From positions 62,001-126,000 of the forward strand of contig NZ_JBMOUD010000014.1 of the NCBI RefSeq assembly GCF_049319665.1: a stretch of 64,000 bases of DNA, read 5' to 3'. Numbering within the stretch: the stretch's first letter is position 1; every line of letters starts with the position of its first letter. A program made the translations under genes and the position numbers. The stretch is from JBMOUD01 sp049319665. Its GTDB lineage: Bacteria; Pseudomonadota; Gammaproteobacteria; Enterobacterales; Enterobacteriaceae. Below are positions 8,673-16,866 of this stretch, piece after piece. The notes beneath the pieces were generated by a model. It did no database searches. It saw nothing but the letters and a program-made list of their open reading frames with translations, and had not been told where the DNA came from.

Positions 8673-9689
8673 ATGAATATTGATGATTTCCTCACCCCGG
8701 TTAGCCCTGAGCAACCCTGCGGCGAGAATCTAGAATACGACGCCGATTTTCAGGCGATGGAACAGGCCAGTCAGGGAAAAGTAGAACAGCAGTTCGGCGA
8801 TACGATTATTCCAGCAGAACCTGCCGATTGGACTAAAGTTGAGAAACTGGCCTCTGCTTTGCTAACGCGCACCAAAGACCTACGCGTCATGCTGGCACTG
8901 ACCCACGCGTGGACCAAACGCCGGGGTTTAGCGGGTTATGCCGATGGTTTATTGCTGATTCAACAAGCGCTGTCACTGTACTGGGATAGCCTCTATCCGC
9001 CGCAAGAAGAGTATGGCGAAATCGACCCGTTTTATCGTATTAACGCGTTGGCTGCGCTGAGTGACAAATCTTCGTTGACCAGCGCACTGCGTCAATCGAG
9101 TTTATTACGCAGCGGGGCTGATGAGATTTCTTTACGTGATGCGCAGGCATTACTCGATGGCAGCAAAACCGAATGCCCAGATTATCCGGGCGGCCGTTCG
9201 CGTCTGGTTGATGAACTGGCACGCGGTGGCCAAGCGGGTATTGACGCTATTTTGCAGATCCATCCTCGCTTGCAGACTATTCGCGAGATGCTGGTCGGCT
9301 ACCTGAGCGAAAGCGGGGCGCCGGAAATGGAGCAGTTGCAGAAGACGGTTTCCTTGGTGGCCTCGGCCTGTCAGGCCACCGATCTGGGGTCGTTCATCCC
9401 AACGCGTGAACAGTTGGAGGCACCGATGGAAAACGAGGTGGTGAATGTTGCAGCACCGGCACGTCAGCCAACCGACTGGCGCAGCGTGCAGGCTACCACG
9501 CGTGAAGATGCTCAGCTCATGCTCGAGAAAGTTAAACAGTACTTCGTGCAGTACGAGCCAAGCCATCCGGCACCGCTGATGATTGAACGTGTACAGCGGG
9601 TGATTGAGATGAACTTTATGGACATTATTCGTGATTTGGCACCGGACGGCGTCAATCAACTAGAAAACATTTTGGGACGTCGCGATTGA
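8673..9689 (+). CDS. tssA: T6SS cap/baseplate protein TssA
   Basis: A 338-residue TssA with the ImpA N-terminal domain: ISPEQPCGENLEYD-like start at residues 9-22, KDLRVMLALTHAWTKRRGLAGYADGL (in two parts) at about 70-95, then a C-terminal region with FMDIIRDLAPDGVNQLENI. TssA primes baseplate and sheath assembly and in some classes caps the growing sheath tip. The short form seen here (about 340 residues) ends in a family-typical domain. It is preceded by the 17-base repeats and followed by tssB. Confidence 0.95.
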   Translation: MNIDDFLTPVSPEQPCGENLEYDADFQAMEQASQGKVEQQFGDTIIPAEPADWTKVEKLASALLTRTKDLRVMLALTHAWTKRRGLAGYADGLLLIQQALSLYWDSLYPPQEEYGEIDPFYRINALAALSDKSSLTSALRQSSLLRSGADEISLRDAQALLDGSKTECPDYPGGRSRLVDELARGGQAGIDAILQIHPRLQTIREMLVGYLSESGAPEMEQLQKTVSLVASACQATDLGSFIPTREQLEAPMENEVVNVAAPARQPTDWRSVQATTREDAQLMLEKVKQYFVQYEPSHPAPLMIERVQRVIEMNFMDIIRDLAPDGVNQLENILGRRD

Positions 9690-9706
9690 CGCGTCCGCCC
9701 GTTACA

Positions 9707-9729
9707 ACGGCCGGCATGATGCCCGCCGT
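9707..9729 (+). other. Hairpin between tssA and tssB
   Basis: An 11-base arm beginning ACGGCCGGCAT pairs with ATGCCCGCCGT, with one mismatch and a 1-base centre. There is no T-tract. It may mark an mRNA processing or stability boundary ahead of the highly expressed sheath genes. Confidence 0.4.
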
Positions 9730-9764
9730 CAAACCCTCACCGCGCATATTCGATGGAGAACACC

Positions 9765-10289
9765 ATGGCAATGAGTAACAGTGGGCAAAAATTTATCGCC
9801 CGTAACCGAGCGCCCCGCGTGCAGATTGAGTACGACGTAGAGATTTATGGCGCGGAACGCAAAATCCAGCTGCCGTTTGTCATGGGGGTCATGGCTGATC
9901 TGGTCGGTAAACCCGTCGAGAACCTGCCTGCGGTTGATGAGCGTAAATTCCTTGAGATCGACATTGATAACTTTGACGAACGCATGAAAGCGCTGAAACC
10001 ACGCGTAGCGTTCCAGGTCGACAATACGTTGACTGGCGAAGGAAAACTCAATGTCGACCTCACTTTCGACAGCATGGAAGACTTCTTGCCGGATGCAGTG
10101 GCACGTAAAGTTGAGCCGCTTAACAAGCTGCTAGAAGCGCGCACTCAACTGTCTAACCTGCTGACCTACATGGATGGCAAAAATGGCGCTGAAGAGTTGA
10201 TTGCCAAAGTGCTGCAAGATCCTACGCTGCTCAAGAGTCTGAGCCAGTTGCCGAAAAATGACGATGGCGCTAAAGGTCACGAGGAGTAA
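9765..10289 (+). CDS. tssB: T6SS sheath small subunit TssB
   Basis: A 174-residue TssB (VipA/ImpB) sheath subunit, which assembles with TssC into the contractile tube. The sequence contains RVQIEYDVEIYGAERKI, LPFVMGVMADLVGK and FLEIDIDNFDERM, all hallmarks. I place the start at 9765 rather than the in-frame ATG at 9753 because a GGAG Shine-Dalgarno sequence (9756-9759) lies at the right distance. It is followed three bases later by tssC. Confidence 0.96.
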   Translation: MAMSNSGQKFIARNRAPRVQIEYDVEIYGAERKIQLPFVMGVMADLVGKPVENLPAVDERKFLEIDIDNFDERMKALKPRVAFQVDNTLTGEGKLNVDLTFDSMEDFLPDAVARKVEPLNKLLEARTQLSNLLTYMDGKNGAEELIAKVLQDPTLLKSLSQLPKNDDGAKGHEE

Positions 10290-10292
10290 TCG

Positions 10293-11792
10293 ATGAGCAA
10301 TCCTTCTTCGCAGCATGAACAACAGTCCCAACAGGCGTTCAGCCAGGACGAATTCAGCGCGCTGCTCAATAAAGAATTTCGCCCAAAAACCGATCAGGCA
10401 CGATCTGCGGTAGAAAGCGCGGTACAAACTCTGGCGCAACAAGCGTTGGAAAACACCGTTACGCTCTCTTCTGATACTTATCGCACCATTCAGAATTTGA
10501 TCGCCGGGATCGACGAAAAACTGTCTCAACAGGTGAACCAGATCATTCACCATGACGAGTTCCAGAAACTGGAAAGCGCCTGGCGTGGTTTGAATCATTT
10601 GGTGAATAACACCGAAACCGATGAGATGCTGAAAATTCGCTTTATGAGCATCTCCAAACAAGAGCTGGGCCGCACCCTGAAACGCTTTAAAGGCGTGGGC
10701 TGGGACCAAAGCCCAATCTTCAAAAAAATCTACGAAGAAGAGTATGGCCAGTTTGGTGGCGAACCCTTCGGCTGCCTGGTTGGCGATTACTACTTCGACC
10801 ACAGTCCGCAGGATGTTGAACTGCTGGGCGAAATCGCGCGCATTGGCGCCGCTTCACACTGTCCGTTCATTACCGGTACCGCGCCAAGCGTCATGCAGAT
10901 GGAATCTTGGCAGGAACTGGCGAACCCGCGCGATCTGACCAAGATTTTCCAGAACACCGAATACGCCGCATGGCGCTCGCTGCGTGAATCTGAAGATGCA
11001 CGTTACCTCGGTTTGGTAATGCCGCGCTTCTTGTCGCGTCTGCCTTATGGCATTCGTACTAACCCGGTGGACAGCTTCGATTTTGAAGAAGAGACCGAAG
11101 GCGCAGATCACGGCAACTACACTTGGGCTAACGCGGCTTATGCCATGGCGGCCAACATCAACCGTTCATTCAAAGAATTCGGCTGGTGTACCTCGATTCG
11201 CGGTGTGGAATCTGGCGGTGCGGTAGAAAACTTGCCGTGTCACACCTTCCCAAGTGACGACGGCGGCGTGGACATGAAGTGTCCGACCGAAATCGCTATC
11301 AGCGACCGTCGTGAAGCCGAGCTGGCGAAAAACGGCTTTATGCCGCTGATCCACCGTAAAAACTCTGACTTCGCCGCATTTATCGGCGCACAGTCGCTGC
11401 AAAAACCGGCGGAATACCACGATGCTGATGCCACCGCTAATGCGCGTTTGGCCTCTCGTTTACCATATCTGTTCGCCTGCTGCCGCTTTGCGCACTACCT
11501 GAAGTGCATCGTGCGTGACAAGATTGGTTCATTCCGCGAGCGTGACGAAATGGAACGTTGGTTGAATGACTGGGTAATGAACTACGTCGACGGTGACCCG
11601 GCGAACTCCTCACAAGAGACCAAAGCACGTAAGCCGCTGGCTGCTGCGGAAGTACAAGTGGAAGAGATCGAAGACAACCCGGGTTACTACACGGCTAAGT
11701 TCTTCCTGCGTCCGCACTACCAGTTGGAAGGCCTGACCGTTTCGCTGCGTCTGGTTTCTAAATTGCCATCGCTGAAGTCGAAAGAAGCGTAA
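10293..11792 (+). CDS. tssC: T6SS sheath large subunit TssC
   Basis: A 499-residue TssC (VipB/ImpC) sheath subunit of normal length. Diagnostic segments are FQKLESAWRGLNHLV (about 89-103), FGCLVGDYYFDH (about 158-169), FMSISKQEL and the C-terminal VSLRLVSKLPS. The unit interlocks with TssB and is disassembled by ClpV after contraction. The gene begins three bases after tssB, which suggests translational coupling and equal output. Confidence 0.97.
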   Translation: MSNPSSQHEQQSQQAFSQDEFSALLNKEFRPKTDQARSAVESAVQTLAQQALENTVTLSSDTYRTIQNLIAGIDEKLSQQVNQIIHHDEFQKLESAWRGLNHLVNNTETDEMLKIRFMSISKQELGRTLKRFKGVGWDQSPIFKKIYEEEYGQFGGEPFGCLVGDYYFDHSPQDVELLGEIARIGAASHCPFITGTAPSVMQMESWQELANPRDLTKIFQNTEYAAWRSLRESEDARYLGLVMPRFLSRLPYGIRTNPVDSFDFEEETEGADHGNYTWANAAYAMAANINRSFKEFGWCTSIRGVESGGAVENLPCHTFPSDDGGVDMKCPTEIAISDRREAELAKNGFMPLIHRKNSDFAAFIGAQSLQKPAEYHDADATANARLASRLPYLFACCRFAHYLKCIVRDKIGSFRERDEMERWLNDWVMNYVDGDPANSSQETKARKPLAAAEVQVEEIEDNPGYYTAKFFLRPHYQLEGLTVSLRLVSKLPSLKSKEA

Positions 11793-11839
11793 TGGTTGCA
11801 ACTGCAACTTGAAGTATAAGGGTAATAGAATAAATACAA

Positions 11840-11871
11840 CCACACGGCGAGTTTTGGAAAATGCCGTGTGG
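11840..11871 (+). terminator. Stem-loop after tssC
   Basis: CCACACGGC (11840-11848) pairs perfectly with GCCGTGTGG (11863-11871) and is followed by TTTAAA. The 9-bp stem with a 14-nt loop and weak T-run looks like a leaky terminator that would lower transcription of the next gene relative to the sheath genes. Confidence 0.5.
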
Positions 11872-11898
11872 TTTAAAGCCAGTTTATAGGAGATAACT

Positions 11899-12564
11899 AT
11901 GCCGATGAGTTCACCAAAGCAAATCGCTGATGGAATGCTGAAGTTCTTCGAAAATCGTAAAAAAAGCAACGCTGAAGTTTTTTTTCAAGGTGCCGTTAGC
12001 GGTTTTATGGATATTCCAGAGGATTTGTGGGCTCTGACTCGAGATTTTCTTGATAGTGATAACCGCTGGCGAAATGAGACAGACCGAATTAGGCTATTAA
12101 CACTCATTAAAAGAGGTGTGACATCAGAAGATGTTAGAAAGACTATTACTATAATTATACGGAAATATCTTTCTGGCTTGACCCAAGAACAGTCTGAGAA
12201 GTTATTTATAAAAATGGCTGGGAAGCAATTAGGCTCTATAGCTTTTAAAACATTCTTTGTGAATGAATTGGTTTCATTGTTTGCTGCTAGGGTTATTCCT
12301 AGGTTTTTGGTTTCAGCGGGTATGACCGGTGTTTTAAGTATTGGCGCATCAATTTCAAGATCAATTTATACATCTTATGAATTAAAGAAAATAAATCAAA
12401 GTATATATAATGAATTAAGAGGTGCTGGTGATTTGGATCTTCTATACTTTTTTATTGAGGACAGTGTTCAGCCTTTTATTGAAGCGATGAAATATCAAGG
12501 GCTAAATAGCTCGATAGACAGTGAAATATTTAATTATTTTTTAGATGGAGTGCCACGTGCCTGA
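11899..12564 (+). CDS. Candidate small T6SS effector, possible membrane-active protein
   Basis: A 221-residue protein with no signal peptide and no family that I recognise. Residues about 85-160 hold an amphipathic to hydrophobic stretch, including FKTFFVNELVSLFAARVI and FLVSAGMTGVLSIGASI. The base composition is much more AT-rich than the flanking tss genes, and the gene sits between tssC and hcp, a place where enterobacterial clusters carry effector-immunity pairs. An AGGAG sequence precedes the start. The gene overlaps the next ORF, a two-helix membrane protein. By analogy with small pore-forming T6SS effectors such as Serratia Ssp6, it may be a toxin with a membrane-located immunity protein; this is inference and I see no proven homology. 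Confidence 0.55.
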   Translation: MPMSSPKQIADGMLKFFENRKKSNAEVFFQGAVSGFMDIPEDLWALTRDFLDSDNRWRNETDRIRLLTLIKRGVTSEDVRKTITIIIRKYLSGLTQEQSEKLFIKMAGKQLGSIAFKTFFVNELVSLFAARVIPRFLVSAGMTGVLSIGASISRSIYTSYELKKINQSIYNELRGAGDLDLLYFFIEDSVQPFIEAMKYQGLNSSIDSEIFNYFLDGVPRA

Positions 12565-12769
12565 AAAAATAATTAAATACTTCCTAGCTTATGCATTGAT
12601 TTTTATATCTTTTCTTAGTTTCTTCACATGCCTGGCATATTATTTTTTTATTGCTGATTGGGGCGGTGATGTGATGAGTAAATGGATGAACGCAGTAATT
12701 ATGATTTGTATAATTGCTACGTCCATGTTTATTTATTCGGTTGCGGATAAAATTAAGTCTAAAGCTTGA
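12557..12769 (+). CDS. Small two-helix membrane protein, candidate immunity
   Basis: A 70-residue protein with two predicted transmembrane helices (about 9-32 and 46-63). It probably starts at GTG 12557, because TGGAG at 12546-12550 is well placed; an in-frame ATG at 12545 lacks a ribosome site. The start overlaps the end of the preceding gene by eight bases, so the two are probably co-translated. Small inner-membrane proteins are the usual immunity to pore-forming effectors, which is the basis for the proposal. Confidence 0.55.
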   Translation: MPEKIIKYFLAYALIFISFLSFFTCLAYYFFIADWGGDVMSKWMNAVIMICIIATSMFIYSVADKIKSKA

Positions 12770-12974
12770 TTTTTTTATATATTTTCCGCGTAATAATCCA
12801 GGCAAGTACTATTATTAGCAAGAAGATAGTCTTGCCAAAGATCACGCCTGATGATTGCCAAGTAAATGTTTCGTATGATATTACATTGTTGAACGAACTA
12901 ATAATGTCTATTAATGAATAAATACCTATTATCAATAATAAGATTGATAATGAAAATAAAATATTAGCTTTCAT
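12759..12974 (-). CDS. Small membrane protein, opposite strand
   Basis: A 71-residue protein with two strong hydrophobic segments (about 4-25 and 47-64) and a lysine-rich tail. It is convergent with the preceding membrane-protein gene, overlapping it by 11 bases, and shares its AT-rich composition. The opposed arrangement resembles colicin immunity genes. It could be a second immunity gene or a spurious ORF; hydrophobic AT-rich ORFs can arise by chance. Confidence 0.4.
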   Translation of the reverse strand: MKANILFSLSILLLIIGIYSLIDIISSFNNVISYETFTWQSSGVIFGKTIFLLIIVLAWIITRKIYKKIKL

Positions 12975-13350
12975 GTTTAATTCCTATTGTTTACAAAATC
13001 ATCTACAGATAATGCATTCTAGTTTGTCTCTGAAACGTTTGTCCAGATTTTAATTTTAGTTTTCTTCTCAAAGACATACTGTCTTGTTGAGAATATTCTG
13101 AATAATCTGATTTATATCGCTGAGGCTATCATTTGATATATGTAAATAAAATACATATTATTTTATCTTGCAGTATGATGAATTATATAAATTGAACTTA
13201 CCTCCTTTAAAGCGTTATCGCAACAAGTCATAGTAACCTAGCACATTAATGGTTAGAAACGCCGGTGGTTCGATGAACATGCTCAAGGGGTGCAGAACAT
13301 ATTCGCTCCGATACGTTTCGTATTTATATGTATTTATTAAAGAACAATAA

Positions 13351-13560
13351 ATGAAAAAGACATCGTTTCTGCTGTCATTGGCTGTTAGAGGAATGTATCT
13401 CGCGCCGTTGCCAGTAGCTGCGATATCTAAATAAAACTGATTGTTTATCGACGATTATCAATCATTGCGTTTTTACAATGATAAGGCACTAAAACCAGAT
13501 ACTTTGTGCGAAGTAGTATTTAGTTATTTTAAAAAGCTATCAGCAGAGCGCTTGCAATAA
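13351..13560 (+). pseudogene. Decayed small exported protein
   Basis: An ATG at 13351 opens a signal-peptide-like sequence (MKKTSFLLSLAV...PVAA) that hits stops at 13432 and 13438. The same frame then continues as an open, protein-like stretch (DYQSLRFYND, then CEVVFSYFKKLSAE) to a stop at 13560. The two in-frame stops indicate a dead gene. Its signal peptide and site upstream of hcp suggest a former immunity or effector gene. The rest of 12975-13829 shows no other coding sequence. Confidence 0.45.
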
Positions 13561-13694
13561 AGAGCATCTTGCTTAATTGATATCGCTCTGGAAAATCATC
13601 CTAGTGATTTTTAAATGACTTTGTACATAGCCTCATTTTTGATCAAACCCTAATTAAATTTAGCCACCTGGTTTATATCGGGAGGCTGAGAAAG

Positions 13695-13719
13695 CTAAAT
13701 AAACATCCTGTTTATTTAG
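13695..13719 (+). promoter_or_regulatory. Perfect palindrome upstream of hcp
   Basis: CTAAATAAAC (13695-13704) and GTTTATTTAG (13710-13719) are perfect inverted repeats around a 5-base centre, 110 bases before hcp. This could be an operator for a dimeric regulator or a leader hairpin. I cannot name the protein that would bind it. Confidence 0.45.
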
Positions 13720-13829
13720 TGCGAGGCAGAGGTAAAATATGGACGGTTTTATTCGGCCCCATGCTTTCCTGTTTGCCATATAAGTGCTTTTTCTAAAGCA
13801 ATAATTTTCATTAACGAAGAGTAGATACT

Positions 13830-14312
13830 ATGGCTATTGATATGTTCCTGAAAGTTGATGGTGTGACCGGCGAATCTAAAGATTCTAACCACACTGGCTG
13901 GACTGACATCACTTCCTTCTCTTGGGGCGCATCCCAACCGGGAAATATGGGCGTTGGTGGCGGCGGCGGTGCCGGCAAAGTTAACTTTAACGATCTGCAT
14001 GTGAATGCGCTGATCGACAAATCCACTACAGCAATTCTTAAGCACTGTGCAAGCGGTAAACACTTGAGCAAAGTTGAGCTGTCTGTTTGCAAAGCGGGTG
14101 GTCAGCAAGTTGAGTACGCACGTATCACGCTGGAAGATGTTCTTGTCACTTCCTTGCAGTATACCGGTGCTGATAATGGCGATACCGTTGGTGTGACTTA
14201 TGCCTTCCAAGCTTCTAAAGTGAAACAGCAATACTGGGAGCAGACCTCTGCTGGCGGTAAAGGCGCAGAAAGCAGCGCTGGCTGGAACATCAAAGAAAAC
14301 AAAGAAGCATAA
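13830..14312 (+). CDS. hcp: T6SS tube protein Hcp
   Basis: A 160-residue Hcp (TssD). Hcp hexamers stack into the expelled inner tube and carry small effectors in the lumen. The start MAIDMFLKVDGVTGES and the segments HTGWTDITSFSWG, DLHVNALIDKSTTAILKHCASG and ITLEDVLVTS are diagnostic. The gene stands apart from tssBC, behind a long leader and its own strong terminator, as expected for a separately and highly transcribed gene. Confidence 0.97.
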   Translation: MAIDMFLKVDGVTGESKDSNHTGWTDITSFSWGASQPGNMGVGGGGGAGKVNFNDLHVNALIDKSTTAILKHCASGKHLSKVELSVCKAGGQQVEYARITLEDVLVTSLQYTGADNGDTVGVTYAFQASKVKQQYWEQTSAGGKGAESSAGWNIKENKEA

Positions 14313-14318
14313 TATCGA

Positions 14319-14343
14319 CCCCTCCCTTTTGGGGAGGGGTTTT
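14319..14343 (+). terminator. Rho-independent terminator of hcp
   Basis: CCCCTCCC (14319-14326), a short T-rich loop, GGGAGGGG (14332-14339) and a T-run. It starts a few bases after the hcp stop codon. Confidence 0.9.
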
Positions 14344-14373
14344 ACTACGCCGGTCAGGGTTTGCTGGATAACG

Positions 14374-14931
14374 ATGATAAATATTCCAAAGAAAACGCTC
14401 ACAAGCCTATTACTACTTGTTCCTTCGGTTTTGTTCGCTGATGCCAACCTAACGTTGGTCACCGTAAAGCCTTTTGAAAAATCAATTTATCAGGCTGCTG
14501 AAAATCAAAATATCAATAATGGTTCACCTACGGATAAACAAAGTTTCGCGTTAGAAAGCAGCGGCAAAGCGATAGGTTATTTCTTGGCGGGCCAAGGTTT
14601 CAATCAGAGAGATGATTCCGTGTGTTTTGTTGCGTGGTCAACACAATCTCCACATATCACTACTCTCATTCCAACCATTGGCTATGGTAACTGGGAATCT
14701 GAGATATGTAATGACACCAAAGCGGTAGGGATTATTTCCGCACCGAATAACACGGCTCTCAAACTGGCGGTCATTTATCAAGTGCAATCACCCAATGCAA
14801 CGGCGACAGAATCTGTCATTTTTAATGTGAGTAATAGTGCACTGGCTGTAGATGAAAACCTCACTGAGAGAATAGGTGCGCAGGGCGCAACGACTATCAA
14901 AGAACTCAAATCGCTTTATAACAATCAATAA
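14374..14931 (+). CDS. Exported protein of unknown function
   Basis: A 185-residue protein with a clear signal peptide (residues 1-22, ending VLFADA). I chose ATG 14374 because the longer reading frame from TTG 14329 begins inside the hcp terminator. Two cysteines in the mature part (SVCFVAW and SEICND) could form a disulfide, consistent with periplasmic location. I recognise no family. Its place right after hcp, ahead of LprI-type genes, makes an immunity or envelope-protection role possible. Confidence 0.7.
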   Translation: MINIPKKTLTSLLLLVPSVLFADANLTLVTVKPFEKSIYQAAENQNINNGSPTDKQSFALESSGKAIGYFLAGQGFNQRDDSVCFVAWSTQSPHITTLIPTIGYGNWESEICNDTKAVGIISAPNNTALKLAVIYQVQSPNATATESVIFNVSNSALAVDENLTERIGAQGATTIKELKSLYNNQ

Positions 14932-14990
14932 AGAAAATCATAAAGAGGCTGAATCTCTATTTTGGTATTAAAAACATCGGTAACGTTAAT

Positions 14991-15407
14991 ATGAATAAGA
15001 CATCTTTGCTTAATACCTCATTCTGCCTATTAGCCTTTAGCGCATTATCTTTTACCACAATGGCACTTGCCGCTGAAGATTGCTCCAAAAAGACCAGCGA
15101 TCCAGAAGTATTCACCTGCGCTGCGAACAACCGAACCGTGGCAGAAAAACAGCTAAACAGCGCTTATGCCGATGCTAAAAAGCGTATCGATGCGGCGTTC
15201 TCTCAGGATGCTGATATCAAAAAACAGTATCTGGCAGTATTTTTAGACTCACAGCGCAGCTGGTTAAAATATCGTGATACTCAATGCCAGTTAGTGGCAC
15301 ATATTGCTGATAAAAATAGTAACCCTTATCAGGTCTTCACTAACAATTGTATTGCTAACCTCGATGAAGAAAGAACCAAACAGTTAAAAGAAATTCCCTA
15401 CGATTAA
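14991..15407 (+). CDS. LprI-family (DUF1311) periplasmic protein, first copy
   Basis: A 138-residue exported protein; the signal peptide ends near ALAAED (about residue 28). The mature part is a DUF1311/LprI domain: EDCSK at its start, FTCAANNRTVAEKQLNSAY, then SQRSWLKYRDTQC, the conserved W-L-x-Y-R-D-x-x-C pattern, and a final NCI. LprI of Mycobacterium inhibits lysozyme, and the family is thought to protect the wall. It is one of three such domains in this stretch of the T6SS locus and is about 50% like the third copy by eye. Confidence 0.8.
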   Translation: MNKTSLLNTSFCLLAFSALSFTTMALAAEDCSKKTSDPEVFTCAANNRTVAEKQLNSAYADAKKRIDAAFSQDADIKKQYLAVFLDSQRSWLKYRDTQCQLVAHIADKNSNPYQVFTNNCIANLDEERTKQLKEIPYD

Positions 15408-15471
15408 TGTTGATATATGGCTAAATAAAAACATACGAATGTAATAACCCTAATGCCGAGCGAAATAAAAA

Positions 15472-16266
15472 ATGACCTCAAAATATATAAAATCTGTGGT
15501 GGCATTTTTATTTATTGGATCTTGGTCTGTCTCAGTTTTGGCCGAAGATCAAACTGATTTAATGGGGAAATGGCAAGTTGTAGGGGCTTCTATCAACACC
15601 GAGTCTCAACGGACGTTGAATTATCAATACAACGATGACCGGCTGGTGGGGCGTGAACTGACGATAACACCACAGTCGATACTCTCAAACCTTCCTGGTA
15701 GTAACCACTGCCAGTCGCCGAGCTTTCAACAGCAGGAGCTCACGTTAGATAGCTGGGTGAAGAAAGCGGTGGGTGAGGCGGAGAGTGCTGATGCCAAAAG
15801 CTATAACCTTGGCTCGCCGGGAAATGATAGCGTCACGGTATTCAACATCAACTGCCAGAACGGAACGTTCTCGGGCGAGGGTGACGCGGATAATGTATTG
15901 ATTGCCCTCTCGAGACATAAAATACGACTTAATTGGAGTGATGGTACTATTTTGATCCTTATTCCAGCCGATACGAACACTTTGCCACAACCGTCTTTCT
16001 CCTGCGCTAAAGCGAACAATGATACGGAGAATGCGATTTGTAATGATGCTGAGCTTGCTGCTTATGATGTCAGTGTTGATCGCGCTTTTAACTTCTGGCG
16101 TAAGCAGGCGGTGGCAGCCGGTAACAGCGTTGTGCAGCATCGAATACTCAAAACCCAAAGAGCCTGGTTACATGAGCGTAATAGCTGCGGTGAAGATAAA
16201 ACCTGTCTGCGAACTCAGATGCAGCAACGTCTGGAATCTTTGGCTCATGCGATGGATGAGCAATAA
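15472..16266 (+). CDS. Exported two-domain protein with C-terminal LprI-like domain
   Basis: A 264-residue protein with a signal peptide (about 1-25, ending VLAEDQ). Residues about 26-165 form a lipocalin-like or META-like unknown domain (LMGKWQVVGASI, with two spaced cysteines). Residues about 175-262 form a second domain with the LprI pattern: SFSCAKANNDTENAICND, QRAWLHERNSCG, CLRTQMQQRL. Envelope protection or lysozyme inhibition is plausible from the family. It lies between two stand-alone LprI genes in the same orientation. Confidence 0.7.
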   Translation: MTSKYIKSVVAFLFIGSWSVSVLAEDQTDLMGKWQVVGASINTESQRTLNYQYNDDRLVGRELTITPQSILSNLPGSNHCQSPSFQQQELTLDSWVKKAVGEAESADAKSYNLGSPGNDSVTVFNINCQNGTFSGEGDADNVLIALSRHKIRLNWSDGTILILIPADTNTLPQPSFSCAKANNDTENAICNDAELAAYDVSVDRAFNFWRKQAVAAGNSVVQHRILKTQRAWLHERNSCGEDKTCLRTQMQQRLESLAHAMDEQ

Positions 16267-16291
16267 AGTGATATCGACAAACGGAATGAAC

Positions 16292-16687
16292 ATGAAAAAG
16301 ATAATACTCATCCCATTGGCTGCATTGTTATTTCTACCCAGCGTTTTTGCCGCGGATGTCTGTTCTGATCCGGCTTCGGATGTCGATGTATTGAACTGTG
16401 CGTTACAAGACAGAGAGCGTGCTGAAGTATCATTAAACCAGCAATATTTAGCGGCGAAAAAACGTATTGCAAGTCGTTATGCTGCTTCTCCCAAACTGGC
16501 CAGTGAATATCAAGAAACGTTACTTGATTCGCAGCGTGGCTGGCTTAAATATCGGGAGGGGCAGTGCAAACTTGAGGCCTTTTTGGCCGAAGAGAAAACC
16601 AGTGCCAACCAAGCGCTGGTGAGTCATTGTGTTGCCCATTTAAATAAACAACGTATTAATCAGTTAAAAGCGATGCCCTATGAATAA
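16292..16687 (+). CDS. LprI-family (DUF1311) periplasmic protein, second stand-alone copy
   Basis: A 131-residue exported protein, a paralogue of the gene at 14991. The signal peptide ends at VFAAD. The start at 16292 is preferred over 16286 because CGGA sits seven bases before it. The domain shows DVLNCALQDRERAEVSLNQQY and SQRGWLKYREGQC, then an HCVAH segment; both proteins end in a similar QLK-x-x-PY motif. The duplication suggests adaptive expansion. Confidence 0.8.
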   Translation: MKKIILIPLAALLFLPSVFAADVCSDPASDVDVLNCALQDRERAEVSLNQQYLAAKKRIASRYAASPKLASEYQETLLDSQRGWLKYREGQCKLEAFLAEEKTSANQALVSHCVAHLNKQRINQLKAMPYE

Positions 16688-16798
16688 ACCGACACAAGCA
16701 AAGAATAGAGCTGAGGAATTTAATTGCTGAGTTTTCTACTCATTCTGCGCTGAATTTGCATGTAAGATATTCTTTAGTATTAATAACCCACAGACTAC

Positions 16799-16834
16799 AA
16801 ACGTTGCGAGCCTTCACCGAGACTCACAACGTTT
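16799..16834 (+). other. Stem-loop upstream of tagH
   Basis: AAACGTTGCGAG (16799-16810) pairs with CTCACAACGTTT (16823-16834) with one mismatch. It lies 33 bases before tagH. No T-tract is present, so it is more likely an mRNA leader element or operator than a terminator. Confidence 0.45.
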
Positions 16835-16866
16835 GAGTGCTCATCATACCCAGGTAGGATTAAGCT

